A stretch of 64,000 nt of DNA from Gammaproteobacteria bacterium (GTDB lineage Bacteria; Pseudomonadota; Gammaproteobacteria; Competibacterales; Competibacteraceae). Shown here one piece after another: positions 33,501 to 43,920 of the stretch. Each line of letters begins with the position of its first letter. Position 1 is the first letter of the stretch. A program made the translations under genes and the position numbers. The stretch covers positions 124,001-188,000 of the forward strand of contig JACKNC010000003.1 in assembly GCA_024235095.1 (NCBI GenBank), written 5' to 3'. Below the pieces are notes generated by a model. It was given only the letters and a program-made list of their open reading frames with translations. It was not told where the DNA came from and ran no database searches.

Positions 33501-35470
33501 TCGTCTTCCGGCATCGCGAATTCTGCCGCGCAGGGGGCGGGACTCCAGCCAACAAACTGGCTGCCGGCTTCGGGGGTCGCGGTCAGGGTAATGGTGGTTC
33601 CCGGTTCATAATCCCCGGCGCTGTTGCTCACCGCACCACGCCCATCCCCGGCCAGGCGAATCTCCAGGCGGCGCAGACGGCTGGCGAAGGTCGCAATACA
33701 CGTCAAATCGTCCCCAGACGACAGGGTGAACGCTGTCGCACAGGGCGCAGGACTCCAGTTCACGAAATCACTGGTCACGTTCGGCTGGGCGCGGAGGCTG
33801 ACCGTTTCCCCGACGAAATACTCGCCACCGCCATTCACCGTACCCGCGCCATCGCCGGCCGTCCTCAGCGTGACCAGCCCGATCACCGGCGGCCCGAAAG
33901 TTGCGGTGCAGGTCAGCGCTTGCGCGGGCAGGGTGAAACTCGCGGCACAAGGCGTCGGTGTCCAGCCGGTGAAGGTGTCGAAACCGTCGGGCGTCGCCGT
34001 CAGTGTGACCGTCGCTCCTGCCGGATACGTCCCACCGCCGCTCACCGTCCCGCTACCTGCGCTGGCCGGGTTCACCGTGACCGTGAGCGGGTAGCTCACC
34101 GTCTCCCGTCGGGTAAAGGTCGCCCGACAAGTCAGCGCCTGCGCGGGCATGGTGAAACTCGCGGCGCAGGGTTCCGGTTTCCAGCCGGTGAACTGACTGT
34201 TGGCGTCCGGCGTCGCCGTCAGCGTCACGGTCGCGCCCGCTGCGTACTCCCCGCCGCCGCTCACCGTGCCGCCGCCATCGCCCGCCGAATCGATCTCGAC
34301 TGTCACCGGACAGCCCGCAGGCGGGGGCGTTTTGACATTCAGCGCGCCGACCCGACACAGGCCCTTGACCGGCTTGGGCGTACCGTTGTCATCCGCCGTC
34401 CCGTCGCCCAATTGACCGGTGTCGTTTTGCCCCCAGGCCCACACCGTCCCGTCGCGTTGCGTCACCAGCGTGTGCGCTACCCCGGCGCTGATCGTCTCGA
34501 CGCCCGTGACCCCGGTGACGGCCTGGGGCGCACACCGATCGGTGGACGTGCCATCGCCCAACTGTCCATGCCCATTATCGCCCCACGTCCATACCTGTCC
34601 ATCCGCGGTCAGGGCCACGCCATGCGCTCCACCGCCGGCCAGGGTGGTTACGTTGCCCAAGCCATGCAAATGAGGCAAGGTCACCAGCGTCGTCTGCTTC
34701 TCCCAGGTCGTTCCGCCCAACTGACAGCGGCTGTTGTTGCCCAGCCATAGAAAGTTCCGTCTTCGGTTTACGCCAGAGTGTAGGCCGTGCCCAATTCCAC
34801 ATGGGTGCTGGCAAAGCCGCCGGCGATAATAGCGCACACACCGGTCAAGCCTGCCACCGGTTTTGCCGTCGCTGACCCGCCGAACGCCCGTTCGTTACCG
34901 AGCTGACCGTACTGGTTACCCCCCCACGCCCACACCGTGCCATCCCGTTTCAGCGCCACGCTATGCACTTCGCTGGTCGCCACCGCCACCACGTCCGTCA
35001 GCGGCGGGAAAGTCCAGGCCCCCATCGCTGCGTTCGACCACCGTCACCACCGGCGTCGGGACATGCGATTCGTCGGCACTGTTATTGCCCAACTGCCGGT
35101 AGGAATTATTGCCCCACGCCCACACCGTACCGTCGCTGCGCAAGGCCAGGCTGTGCCAGTCGCCGCTGGCCACTTGCACCGGCGCGTCATCTGTTGCCAG
35201 CACACTGACCGAGGAATCCGCCGCTGCAAAGGGTGACCAGCGGGAAGGGTACGGCTGATTGCGCCCGGTCTCTTCGTTGCCCATCTGCCCGTCCCGGTTT
35301 GCGCCCCAAGCATAACCAAAGGCATTGCCGGGACTGATCGCCAGCGAGTGCGTGCCCCTACCCGCCAACAGCCCGGCGGCGAAAACGCCCGGTGACCACA
35401 GCAAAACCGCCAGGCTGATCAACAGAAAGGACAATAGATGCAGTGGATTAAAGCGGGAAGATCGGTTCAT
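30521..35470 (-). pseudogene. Giant exported RCC1-repeat/DUF4214 protein, broken by frameshifts
   Basis: Three frames together make one gene of about 1650 codons. At 35470-34961 lie a signal peptide (LLSFLLISLAVLLWSPGVFA) and RCC1 repeats (SLALRSDGTVWAWGNN). The frame shifts at a G5 run near 35020 to 35025-34768 (SVALKRDGTVWAWGGN), then a TAA and a missing G near 34770-34790 lead into 34837-30521. That part carries more RCC1 repeats, four InlB-B-like repeats (GTVSGGG..AGATVTLTATPD), about 250 residues of DUF4214 (YYQAILGRAADDDGAAYWQ) and 15 Cys-containing repeats (HTCGVxTDGTVxCWG) with two spacer domains. The protein was probably exported to the surface. Errors at homopolymers could also be sequencing errors. 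It separates the two PKS genes on the same strand. Confidence 0.8.
30545..32700 (-). repeat. Imperfect tandem repeats of ~105-115 bp in the RCC1-like gene
   Basis: Fifteen DNA-level repeats each encode a beta-propeller-like unit with two cysteines (TCGV...CWG) and the tail GQATPPAGTFTQVSAG. They are arranged as blocks of 7, 5 and 3 separated by two InlB-like spacers. High DNA identity between neighbours (for example near 32290 and 32405) suggests recent unit duplication. Confidence 0.9.
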
Positions 35471-35550
35471 GATGGCTGACTCGGAAAAGCGATATAGTCA
35501 ATTATGAATAACATGTACTTTATTGAATCATATCAATTTTACGAACTGCC

Positions 35551-38500
35551 TTAAACCAGATTAGAAAGCTCATTATCGATCAACGCCTCCAGATCCGCTT
35601 CGGACAAATCAGCGATTTCCGCCCGCAGGGCCTCTTCCTCCGTCGAACGAACAGCCGTAGCGGGCGCCTCGGCAAGATCAAGCACATCATCCAGCAGATG
35701 TCCGGTCAGGGCAGCAACGCTGGGATAGTTAAATAACAAAGTCGCTGGCAATTTCCCACCGGTCGCCGCGCCCAGCCGGGTGCGCAACTCCAAAGCCAGC
35801 AGCGAATCCAGTCCCAGTTCGCTCAAGGGTTGATCGGGATCGATGCGCTCAGGTTCAGCGATGCCAAGCACCGCGGCGGCCTCGCTTTGTAGCAAGGTCA
35901 TCAACCGGGTTTGGCGCTGTTCCGGGGGCATCGCCGCCAGCAGGGAACGGAGATCGATGCTGGAAGGCGCCACATCCAGGGAACGCTGTTTCCGCGCAGC
36001 GCTCACACCAGGAGCGCGAACCAGCCGTTCGAAGAAGGAGGGAGTTCGCGCGCCGTATCCCGCAAGGAAGAGTGGCCAATCCACGGGAATCACCCCAATC
36101 TGCGCCCGATGACCTTGCAGCGCACGACTTAGCGCCTCCAACCCGATAGCCGGCGACAGGGGCTTGGCGCCGGATGCCTGGAGACGTTCGGCATAAGCAC
36201 CCTCCACCACCGCGCCCATCTCTCCCCAAGCGCCCCAGTTAACGCTCAGGCCGGGCAATTCATTCGCCTGACGGGCGCAAGCCAGCGCATCCAGCACAGC
36301 ATTGGCGGCGGCGTGATTCGCCTGGCCCCGGTTACCGATCAGGGCCGCTGAAGTGGAAAACAGCACGAAATAATCCAGCGACCGGTCGCGAGTCAGGAGG
36401 TCCAGATTCCGCGCGCCTTCGACCTTGGCGGGCAACACGCTGGCGAAACGCTCCCAATCCTGCTGGAGCAATACGCCGTCGGCCACGCCACCCGCCAGGT
36501 GGAATACGCCCCGAAGCGCTGGCCCTTCACGATCCAGGTCAGCGAATAATCGGGCCATTGCCGCACGGTCCGCGACATCGGCCACTTCAAGCCGGACTTT
36601 CGACTCCAGAGAGCGCAAGCGTTCAGCCAGCGCTGGCGGCGGTAAGTGATGGCCCACCAGCGTCAAAGCGCCAGCGCCTTGCCCAGCCAACCACTCCGCT
36701 AACAACGGTCCGAGTCCGCCATAAGCGCCGGTAATCAGATAACTCCCTTGTGGGTTAAGCGTTAGAGGGGCGACCGCTGGCAGCGCAACCGGCGACAATC
36801 GACTGGCGTAGCGTTGACCACCGCGCCAGGCCGTTTCCGCTTCGGCATCGTCGCCTAACAACTCACTGGCCAATTCAGCAATCGGATTAAGCGTTGCAGG
36901 GTCCAGATCGACTCGGCGGCAACGCAGTTCAGGATGTTCCAGCGCCGCGACCTTGCCCAAACCCCACAACGCTGCGCCATCGGGTTGAGTGATCACATTG
37001 GCGACATTCTGCGCGCCCTGAGTGACCAACCACAGCCGCTCACGTCCCTCAGCAGCCATGACACGAATCAGATCAAACGCCTGATGTAAAGCCACCTCAT
37101 CATCAGCACCCACGCCGCCGGTATAGACCACGCCCGCCGGCGCAGCTTCAGCCAGTCGCGGCAACGCTTCGGCAACCGGCATCACCTGACAGACGCCGCC
37201 GCGCTTTTGGAGAGCGCCCGCCAGTTCTTCAGCCAACCGCCGGGAGGGACTTTCGCCACCATCGTGAACGGCGAACAACGGCGCTTCCCAACCCACGCAC
37301 GCCAGAATCAGCGACTGACACGCTTCCCGGTCAATCCCCACGGTAGCTGTAGCGGCAAAACCCTGTTCGATGAGCAATACACGCCAGGTTTCCGCCGGCA
37401 ACAGCGGGTGGCGGGGACGCAGATCGGTATCCGTGAAACGCCACCAGCCCTCGGTCAGGCCAAACACAATATCCCACCAGCGTTGTGCGGTGGTGCTTTC
37501 CACCAACGCTAACAAGCCGCCGGGCTTTAACAAAGCGCGCAGATGAGCTAGCGAGCGACGCAGGTCCGCGGTGGCGTGAACCACGTTGGCAGCGATCACT
37601 ATATCGAAACTGCCGGGCGTGAGTCCTTGCGCTGCTGGCGCTTGTTCCACATCAAACCGGGTAAATTCGATCCCGCGCTGCTTGCTGAAAGTGCGTTGCG
37701 CAGCGGTAAGAAAGGCCGGCGCAATGTCGGTGAACTGATAATGGGCGCTATCCTGATCCTGCAAAAGCGGCAGTAAGACCGCCGTGGTGGCCCCGGTTCC
37801 TGCTCCTGCCTCCAGGATGCGCACCGGGCCGGGGCCACGCCGTCGCAACGCCTCAGCGACCGCAGCGGCGATCATGGCGTTTGCCGCCTTGGCCAATTCG
37901 GAATCGCTGTAAATATTGTCGCCCGCCGTTTCCGAATCGTTGACGCCTGCCTGTAGATCGTGGGCAAACAGAAGTTGTAAAGGATCGGCTTGCCCACTCA
38001 GAACGCCGGCCAACCCGCCGCCACAGCGCGCGACCAGATCGATTTCGAGGGCATTCGCTGGATAGCGGCTACGCAGCGCTTCCGCCAGTGATTTACCGCC
38101 GATCAGAGCGGCTTCCGGATCTAGGGCGGCGATTTCGGCAACCCGGCGGAACAAACGTCGCCGGGATTCACGGGATTCAGTAAAGGTGTGTTCAATCGCT
38201 TCGATTTCATAGCTATCAACGCCTGGCGCCACACCCAGAGTGCGCAATGCATCAGCGGCAAATGCGCTTGCCAGCCGCTCCAAATCATTCGCCAACCCCC
38301 GATCCTCCGGCAGTTCGGCATCATGCGATCGGGCCGCTTCAACCAATAGCGCTGGGTCTGCCCAGTCCAGATCAGGCAACGGCGCGGGAATCCAGTCCAA
38401 CTCCAAGAGGGCATCGGTTAGAGGGTCTGCCGGCGCGGGCGCGGCCACTCGCTTGATTTGCAGCCCCTCAACGCTCATGCAGATTTGGCCATTGGCATCC

Positions 38501-41500
38501 AGCAACCGGAAATGCCCGACCGCAATGTCGGCGCTGGACAAACCACCGCTGGTTGTCACATGGCACCAGAAGCGTTCCAGGGGACTGCGCCAGAACCGGA
38601 CCCGGTCAATGGACAGCGGCAAAAACCCGCCTGAAGCGCCATCACCGCTGAACGTCGCACCCAAGGTTTGAAAGCAGGCATCGAGTAACGCGGGGTGGAT
38701 CGGCAAATCGGACAGATCGCCCAACGCATCCGGCTTCCGGATTTCCGCCAACGCTTCGCCTTCACCCCGCCAAAGCGTCTGAATGCCCTGAAACATCGGC
38801 CCCAGGCGGATGCCGCGTTCCGCCAACAGAGCAAACAGCGATTCAGCACCGGCTTCGTCCTGCGTCAACCGGGCGCGCAGCGATTCCAGATTTTCACTGC
38901 TGGACGCCGATCGGGCATCCTCGATAATTCGCCCAGCGACGTGCCGAACCCAGTCCTGACCCTCGCGCTGGCTGTGCAGGGTGAAATCCCCGGACGGCTC
39001 CAGGATCAACTGCACCCGCACCCCTTCGGCAGGTACGGTCAGCGCCTGGGCAAATACCACATCCTCCAATGCGGGCGACGGTCGCTGCGTCGCCTGCGCC
39101 GCGATCAACGCCAGCACCGTATGCATAGCGCCCGGAACTACGATCTCGCCAAAGACGACATGATCGGCCAGAAACGGCAGAGTCTCTGTCGTCATCCAAG
39201 TTTCAAAAAGATGCTGTGGCAACGGCGTATCGAGTGGATGACCCAACAAGCGGTGCGCCGGTTTCCCCGGTCCCTGTTGAGAGAGGCGTGAAGTCTGAGC
39301 GGTCAATCTGGAAGTCGCTGGCCAAAAACGCTCGCGGCGAAACGGATAAAGCGGCGCTTCCACCCGGCGCCAGCCGGGACCCCAGTAAGCATTCCAATCG
39401 ACGGAAGCACCTGCGGTGTATAACCGGGTCAGCGCCTCGGTTAAAGCGCGCCGGGGTTCGCTCTCCTGCCGCAGGGCGGCGATGAATTCCGCGTCCTCCA
39501 CGATCTCACGGCCCAGAGCGGAAAGAATAGGGCGTGGTCCGACTTCCAGAAATACCGTACATCCTCGATCCGCCAGCGCCTGCATTCCTTCGGTGAACGC
39601 CACCGGTTGCCGCGCCTGCCGCCGCCAGTAACCGGCGTCGAAATGGTGTATCAGGTCGCCCGTCAGGTTTGAAGCCACTGGCAACCGGGCTGAACGCCAG
39701 GCTACAGCCGCCGCTGCTTGTTCCAGCGCGTCAAGACAGGGATCGAGCACCGGGGAATGAAAAGCCGTGGCGACTTCCAGTCGGCGATACGCAATGCTGG
39801 CCTGATCCAGCATCGCCAGGGCGCGAGGCAACGCTGCCTTGTCGCCAGACACGACGGTGTTTGCTGGGCCGTTGTGGGCAGCGATGACTGCGCCACTGCC
39901 GGTGATCGCAGCAGCCACCGTCTCCGGGGCGGCAAAGGCGGCGACCATGCCGCCCAGACCCGCGGTCGTTCCCATCAAGCGGCCACGCTCGGCAATGAAG
40001 ACCAGACCTTCCTCCAGCGACATCGCGCCGGCAAAGCAGGCGGCGGCGACTTCGCCCACACTGTGCCCAAGCACCGCTACCGGCTCCATGCCCCAGCTGC
40101 GCCATAGTTCCGCGATTCCGTATTCCAGCGCGAACAGAGCCGGTTGCAACAGTTCCGTGCGATCCAGCGGCGCATCCTCAGCCAACAGCAAATCTGTTAA
40201 CGACCGCTCCAAGCGTCCCGCCAGCGCCGTTTCGCAACGCTCGATGATTTCCCGGAAACGCGGTTCGGCCATCAATCCTCGGGCCATACCGGGATACTGG
40301 CAACCCTGGCCGGTGAACAGGAAAGCAATCACCGGCAGTTGCGTGGACCGAACTGGTTGCGCCGACGCCAATGCGGCGCGGGCGTCTTCAGCATTCCCGG
40401 CGACCACAGCGATTCGACAGGCATGGTGCGCGCGTCCTGCGCTCAAGGTCGCAGCCAGACCCGCCAGGTCTACGTCCGGCGCGGCCAGCGCGGCGTCTGT
40501 CTGGCGCCTCAATTCATCGAGCGCTTCGGGGTCACGGGCGGACAGGCAAAGCAGTCTTCCTGCCTCCCTACTCCCTGTCTCTCTATTTCCCGGCGCTTCC
40601 TCAAGCACGACATGAGCATTGGTGCCGGAGAATCCGAATGAACTGACTCCGCCGATGCGCCGGCCCGCGACAGGCGTCCACGGCGTGGCCACGGTGGGAA
40701 TGTGGAACGGAAAACCATCGGCGGCGATATGCGGATTCAGCGTATGGAAGTGTAAATGAGGGAGATAGGTTGCATGACGCAGAGCCAGCGTTATCTTGAT
40801 CAGTCCAGCGATGCCCGCTGCGGCTTCCAGATGGCCGATCTGGGTTTTCACCGAACCGACGGCTGGCGGTGTTGTAACCCGCTCACCGCCGAACACCGTG
40901 GTCAGGGCGCGCGCCTCGATCGGGTCGCCGAGCGCGGTGCCGGTGCCGTGCGCCTCAATACAGGAAACCTGAGCAGGCTCGACGCCGGCATTCGCCAGCG
41001 CGGCTCGGATCACTGCAACCTGAGCCGGTCCGTTGGGCGCAGTCAGACCATTCGAGCGACCGTCCTGGTTGATGGCGCTGCCGCGAATGAGCGCTTCAAT
41101 CCGGTCGCCCGTCGCTAGTGCGTCAGACAGCCGTTTGAGCACCACCACCCCGCAGCCTTCACCACGAACATAACCATCCGCCGCCGCATCGAAGGTCTTG
41201 CAACGACCGTCCGCCGCCATCATCCGCGCCTTGCTGAACCCGATGGTCAATTCCGGACGCAGGGTCAGATTAACGCCTCCGGCCAGCGCCAGCCCGATTT
41301 CGCCGGTGCGCAGCGCCTGGCAGGCCAGATGCACCGCGACCAACGATGAGGAGCAGGCGGTGTCCACGACCATGGCTGGCCCCTGCAAACCTAGGGTGTA
41401 GGCCAGACGCCCCGCTGCGACCGCCGCCGAATTGCCCAAGCTAGCGTGGGCGTCAATCCAGTCGGCGCTGGCGCGGTCACCGAGAATTTCGGCGTAGTCG

Positions 41501-41979
41501 TGCGTGCTCAAACCGACGTAAACGCCGGTGAGGCTCCCGGTCAACCGATCCGGGGCGATGCCCGCCTGTTCCAGTGCGTGCCAGGCGACTTCCAGCAGCA
41601 GGCGTTGCTGGGGATCGATGCTCAGCGCTTCGCGCGGGGAGATGCCAAAGAACGTGGGATCGAAACAATCAGCTGCGTCGATCAAACCACCCCAGCGCGT
41701 GTTCATCTTGCCTGGCGCATCCGGGTCGGGATCATAAAACGCTTCGATGTCCCAGCGTTCCGGCGGAATTTCACGGATCGCATCGCGCCCTTCCACGAGG
41801 GTGCGCCAGAAGGCGGCTAAATCCAGGCCGCCCGGTAATCGGCAAGCCAGGCCAATAATTGCAATCGGCTCATGCGCTCGCGCTTCAACGGCTTGCAGCT
41901 TTTCACGCATGTCTCGAACCGCGCCGAGCGCGCGCCGAAGCTGTTGGGCGGCGTCTTGATTTAAGTGGTTATTCGACAT
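35551..41979 (-). CDS. Type I polyketide synthase, KS-AT-DH-MT-KR-ACP
   Basis: I take the ATG at 41977-41979 (MSNNHLNQDAAQQL) as start, giving about 2142 residues; a GTG-started frame reaches 42054. The N-terminal coiled coil (LRRALGAVRDMREKLQAVEARA) looks like a docking helix, so an upstream module may exist elsewhere. KS: DTACSSSL near residue 205. AT: GHSVGE near 640, with AFHS favouring malonyl-CoA. DH: HVVFGEIVVP near 940 and HPALLDACFQ. C-MT: LEAGAGTGATT near 1388. KR: TGAYGGLG near 1746, with S in LFSTSAALIG and GQANHAAAN. ACP: LGLDSLLAL near 2058. The C-terminal tail (ADLSEADLEALIDNELSNL) is a likely docking element for the PKS-NRPS. There is no TE. Confidence 0.95.
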   Translation of the reverse strand: MSNNHLNQDAAQQLRRALGAVRDMREKLQAVEARAHEPIAIIGLACRLPGGLDLAAFWRTLVEGRDAIREIPPERWDIEAFYDPDPDAPGKMNTRWGGLIDAADCFDPTFFGISPREALSIDPQQRLLLEVAWHALEQAGIAPDRLTGSLTGVYVGLSTHDYAEILGDRASADWIDAHASLGNSAAVAAGRLAYTLGLQGPAMVVDTACSSSLVAVHLACQALRTGEIGLALAGGVNLTLRPELTIGFSKARMMAADGRCKTFDAAADGYVRGEGCGVVVLKRLSDALATGDRIEALIRGSAINQDGRSNGLTAPNGPAQVAVIRAALANAGVEPAQVSCIEAHGTGTALGDPIEARALTTVFGGERVTTPPAVGSVKTQIGHLEAAAGIAGLIKITLALRHATYLPHLHFHTLNPHIAADGFPFHIPTVATPWTPVAGRRIGGVSSFGFSGTNAHVVLEEAPGNRETGSREAGRLLCLSARDPEALDELRRQTDAALAAPDVDLAGLAATLSAGRAHHACRIAVVAGNAEDARAALASAQPVRSTQLPVIAFLFTGQGCQYPGMARGLMAEPRFREIIERCETALAGRLERSLTDLLLAEDAPLDRTELLQPALFALEYGIAELWRSWGMEPVAVLGHSVGEVAAACFAGAMSLEEGLVFIAERGRLMGTTAGLGGMVAAFAAPETVAAAITGSGAVIAAHNGPANTVVSGDKAALPRALAMLDQASIAYRRLEVATAFHSPVLDPCLDALEQAAAAVAWRSARLPVASNLTGDLIHHFDAGYWRRQARQPVAFTEGMQALADRGCTVFLEVGPRPILSALGREIVEDAEFIAALRQESEPRRALTEALTRLYTAGASVDWNAYWGPGWRRVEAPLYPFRRERFWPATSRLTAQTSRLSQQGPGKPAHRLLGHPLDTPLPQHLFETWMTTETLPFLADHVVFGEIVVPGAMHTVLALIAAQATQRPSPALEDVVFAQALTVPAEGVRVQLILEPSGDFTLHSQREGQDWVRHVAGRIIEDARSASSSENLESLRARLTQDEAGAESLFALLAERGIRLGPMFQGIQTLWRGEGEALAEIRKPDALGDLSDLPIHPALLDACFQTLGATFSGDGASGGFLPLSIDRVRFWRSPLERFWCHVTTSGGLSSADIAVGHFRLLDANGQICMSVEGLQIKRVAAPAPADPLTDALLELDWIPAPLPDLDWADPALLVEAARSHDAELPEDRGLANDLERLASAFAADALRTLGVAPGVDSYEIEAIEHTFTESRESRRRLFRRVAEIAALDPEAALIGGKSLAEALRSRYPANALEIDLVARCGGGLAGVLSGQADPLQLLFAHDLQAGVNDSETAGDNIYSDSELAKAANAMIAAAVAEALRRRGPGPVRILEAGAGTGATTAVLLPLLQDQDSAHYQFTDIAPAFLTAAQRTFSKQRGIEFTRFDVEQAPAAQGLTPGSFDIVIAANVVHATADLRRSLAHLRALLKPGGLLALVESTTAQRWWDIVFGLTEGWWRFTDTDLRPRHPLLPAETWRVLLIEQGFAATATVGIDREACQSLILACVGWEAPLFAVHDGGESPSRRLAEELAGALQKRGGVCQVMPVAEALPRLAEAAPAGVVYTGGVGADDEVALHQAFDLIRVMAAEGRERLWLVTQGAQNVANVITQPDGAALWGLGKVAALEHPELRCRRVDLDPATLNPIAELASELLGDDAEAETAWRGGQRYASRLSPVALPAVAPLTLNPQGSYLITGAYGGLGPLLAEWLAGQGAGALTLVGHHLPPPALAERLRSLESKVRLEVADVADRAAMARLFADLDREGPALRGVFHLAGGVADGVLLQQDWERFASVLPAKVEGARNLDLLTRDRSLDYFVLFSTSAALIGNRGQANHAAANAVLDALACARQANELPGLSVNWGAWGEMGAVVEGAYAERLQASGAKPLSPAIGLEALSRALQGHRAQIGVIPVDWPLFLAGYGARTPSFFERLVRAPGVSAARKQRSLDVAPSSIDLRSLLAAMPPEQRQTRLMTLLQSEAAAVLGIAEPERIDPDQPLSELGLDSLLALELRTRLGAATGGKLPATLLFNYPSVAALTGHLLDDVLDLAEAPATAVRSTEEEALRAEIADLSEADLEALIDNELSNLV

Positions 41980-42252
41980 TGGGTTAACGCTATGCTGACT
42001 CTCCAGACTCGGGAGAGCGGGGGCCAAGGGAGGAATTGCTATAAAGTGTAGCACTACCGTCTACCGTCCTTGCGCGAGATAACTCATCAGTCATCGCGTA
42101 AAAACATCCTGTAAAAAATATTAAATCCTGCTTGTAGAATGAGACACTCCACTCTATACCTAGAAATGGGAGTCTTCCCGAAAACACTTCCTGGTTTCAC
42201 GAACCAAGAGTTCTAATATTTTCTTCATACAGGAGGAAGGTGGAGATGGTGA

Positions 42253-43914
42253 CTCAGCAGTTTTCTTAAACCTATCGTCGGTATACTGTTGGGAATGCTG
42301 CTTACGGTCAATGTTCAGGCCGAGCCTGTGTCCTTCACGCCCTATTTCTTCCGTTCAAACGTGATGAATCCGAACGGGAGTATGTTTGACCTACTTTTGA
42401 TTGGCGCGATTGTAAATCCCGTGCAAAACACCAGCGCCGTTGCCACGCAAGGCGCAACCAGCATCGTCCTCCAAGACACAGGGTTTAGATCTGACGAATT
42501 GAGCGCCAGCGCGCCCTACAATCCAGACCAACTGGGTCCGTGGACGGTCACCGCAATGAACGGACTTGACACCGCGACAAGTGTTACCAACGATCTTTTT
42601 GAAGTGCAAGCGCTGCCCTTTGTCAGCAACATCAATATCTCCGGCGATTTGCTCATGCCTATGATAACGTGGGAATTACCGGCGACCGGTTTGCCCTACA
42701 CCCGCATTAGAGTCAGGGTAGTCGACTTCGCCGGAGGAGCTTTGGTCTTTACCTCCGATGCATTACCTATTGATGCCACGGCCTACGCTCTGCCCAGTGA
42801 TGTATTGCAACCGGACCGGGATTACATGCTGCGCGTCATGCTGGAAGAGGTGCAAGGCAGCGCTTTAGTGAATCGTTCCGATACCCGAGTGACATACACA
42901 ACTCACCAAGGCCCGGTAACGATCTCTGATGCCGAGGTTTATTACTTCAGGCGCACGGTTCGACAAGAGGGAACTGCAGATCGGGATCAGATTGTGCTGG
43001 AGGCTACGGTCAAGCCCGCCCTGGGTACGACCGTGAACGCAACAAGTTTGGTTGACAGTAATGTCAACCTTAATCTCGATTTCGATGGCTGCGGGATTTT
43101 CCCGAATGACTTTTTCACAGGCCGTCCCTTTGCGAATTTTTCCACTGATGTCGCAACCGGCGGCTTTACCATCACTGCTGAAAACAGTGGGGTTCAGGAT
43201 CAAGTCATCAAACCTGGTATCGACGCCCCATTACCTATTGCTTTTGTGGAAAACGTCACCCTCTCTGGCGACGCATTGACGCCGACGCTTTCCTGGACTT
43301 TGCCGGTAGCCACCGCACCGTATAACTATGTTGAGGTGCGTATTGACCAATTTGACGCAAATTTCTGCTTCCTGTCCATTTTTTCTTCGTCTGGTCTCCC
43401 GACCACGACAACCACTTACACCTTGCCAAATGGCGTATTGACGCCTGATCATGGCGGTTACCAAATCCGCATCAGACTCAACGATGTCCGTGACGGGTTG
43501 TTGGTCAACCGCTCCGAAGTGCGGATTCCATATTCAACAGCCGGTTTTTCCAACGCAACCACCCTGATTACTCACTACTACGTCTCCATTCTGCGCCGCG
43601 ACCCTGACGCGGAAGGACTGGCCTTCTGGCAGAATCTGATTGCCGAGCGCCAGAGGGAAGGCATGGACGTCAAACCGGTATTTCGGCAAATGGCGGACTT
43701 CTTCTTCAATAGCGCCGAATACCTGGGGAGAAATACCACCGACTTTGAATTCGTCACCAACCTTTATCTCACTTTCTTTCAGCGTGAACCGGACGAAGGC
43801 GGCTATACGTTCTGGCTGGAACAATTAGCGAGTGGTATGACGCGCAATGCTGCGATGGCGGGTTTTCTCTATTCTGTGGAATTCACTGACTTTATGCAGA
43901 GGCTTGGATTCTGA
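42253..43914 (+). CDS. Exported protein with C-terminal DUF4214
   Basis: About 550 residues. The frame upstream of TTG 42289 reads LSSFLKPIVGILLGMLLTVNVQA, a good signal peptide, back to a stop at 42250. The only ATG with a strong ribosome-binding site (AGGAGGAAGG, ATG 42246) is one base out of frame, so either a non-ATG start is used or there is a 1-bp error. The body has two related ~200-residue beta-rich halves, each with a LSGDxLxPxxxWxLP..APYxxVxVR motif and a LVNRSxxRxxY end, looking like duplicated Ig-like domains. The C-terminal DUF4214 (about residues 435-545: HYYVSILRRDPDAEGLAFWQ, FFNSAEYLGR, FFQREPDEGGYTFWL) matches that of the RCC1-repeat gene. Confidence 0.75.
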   Translation, partial: LSSFLKPIVGILLGMLLTVNVQAEPVSFTPYFFRSNVMNPNGSMFDLLLIGAIVNPVQNTSAVATQGATSIVLQDTGFRSDELSASAPYNPDQLGPWTVTAMNGLDTATSVTNDLFEVQALPFVSNINISGDLLMPMITWELPATGLPYTRIRVRVVDFAGGALVFTSDALPIDATAYALPSDVLQPDRDYMLRVMLEEVQGSALVNRSDTRVTYTTHQGPVTISDAEVYYFRRTVRQEGTADRDQIVLEATVKPALGTTVNATSLVDSNVNLNLDFDGCGIFPNDFFTGRPFANFSTDVATGGFTITAENSGVQDQVIKPGIDAPLPIAFVENVTLSGDALTPTLSWTLPVATAPYNYVEVRIDQFDANFCFLSIFSSSGLPTTTTTYTLPNGVLTPDHGGYQIRIRLNDVRDGLLVNRSEVRIPYSTAGFSNATTLITHYYVSILRRDPDAEGLAFWQNLIAERQREGMDVKPVFRQMADFFFNSAEYLGRNTTDFEFVTNLYLTFFQREPDEGGYTFWLEQLASGMTRNAAMAGFLYSVEFTDFMQRLGF

Positions 43915-43920
43915 GGAGCG

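Noticed and set aside
33386..34750. 454-codon plus-strand open frame
   Set aside because: Arg/Gly-rich composition without domains, opposite the InlB-like and DUF4214 region of the real gene.
35551..42054. trans-AT PKS architecture
   Set aside because: Both synthases carry their own AT with GHSVGE motifs.
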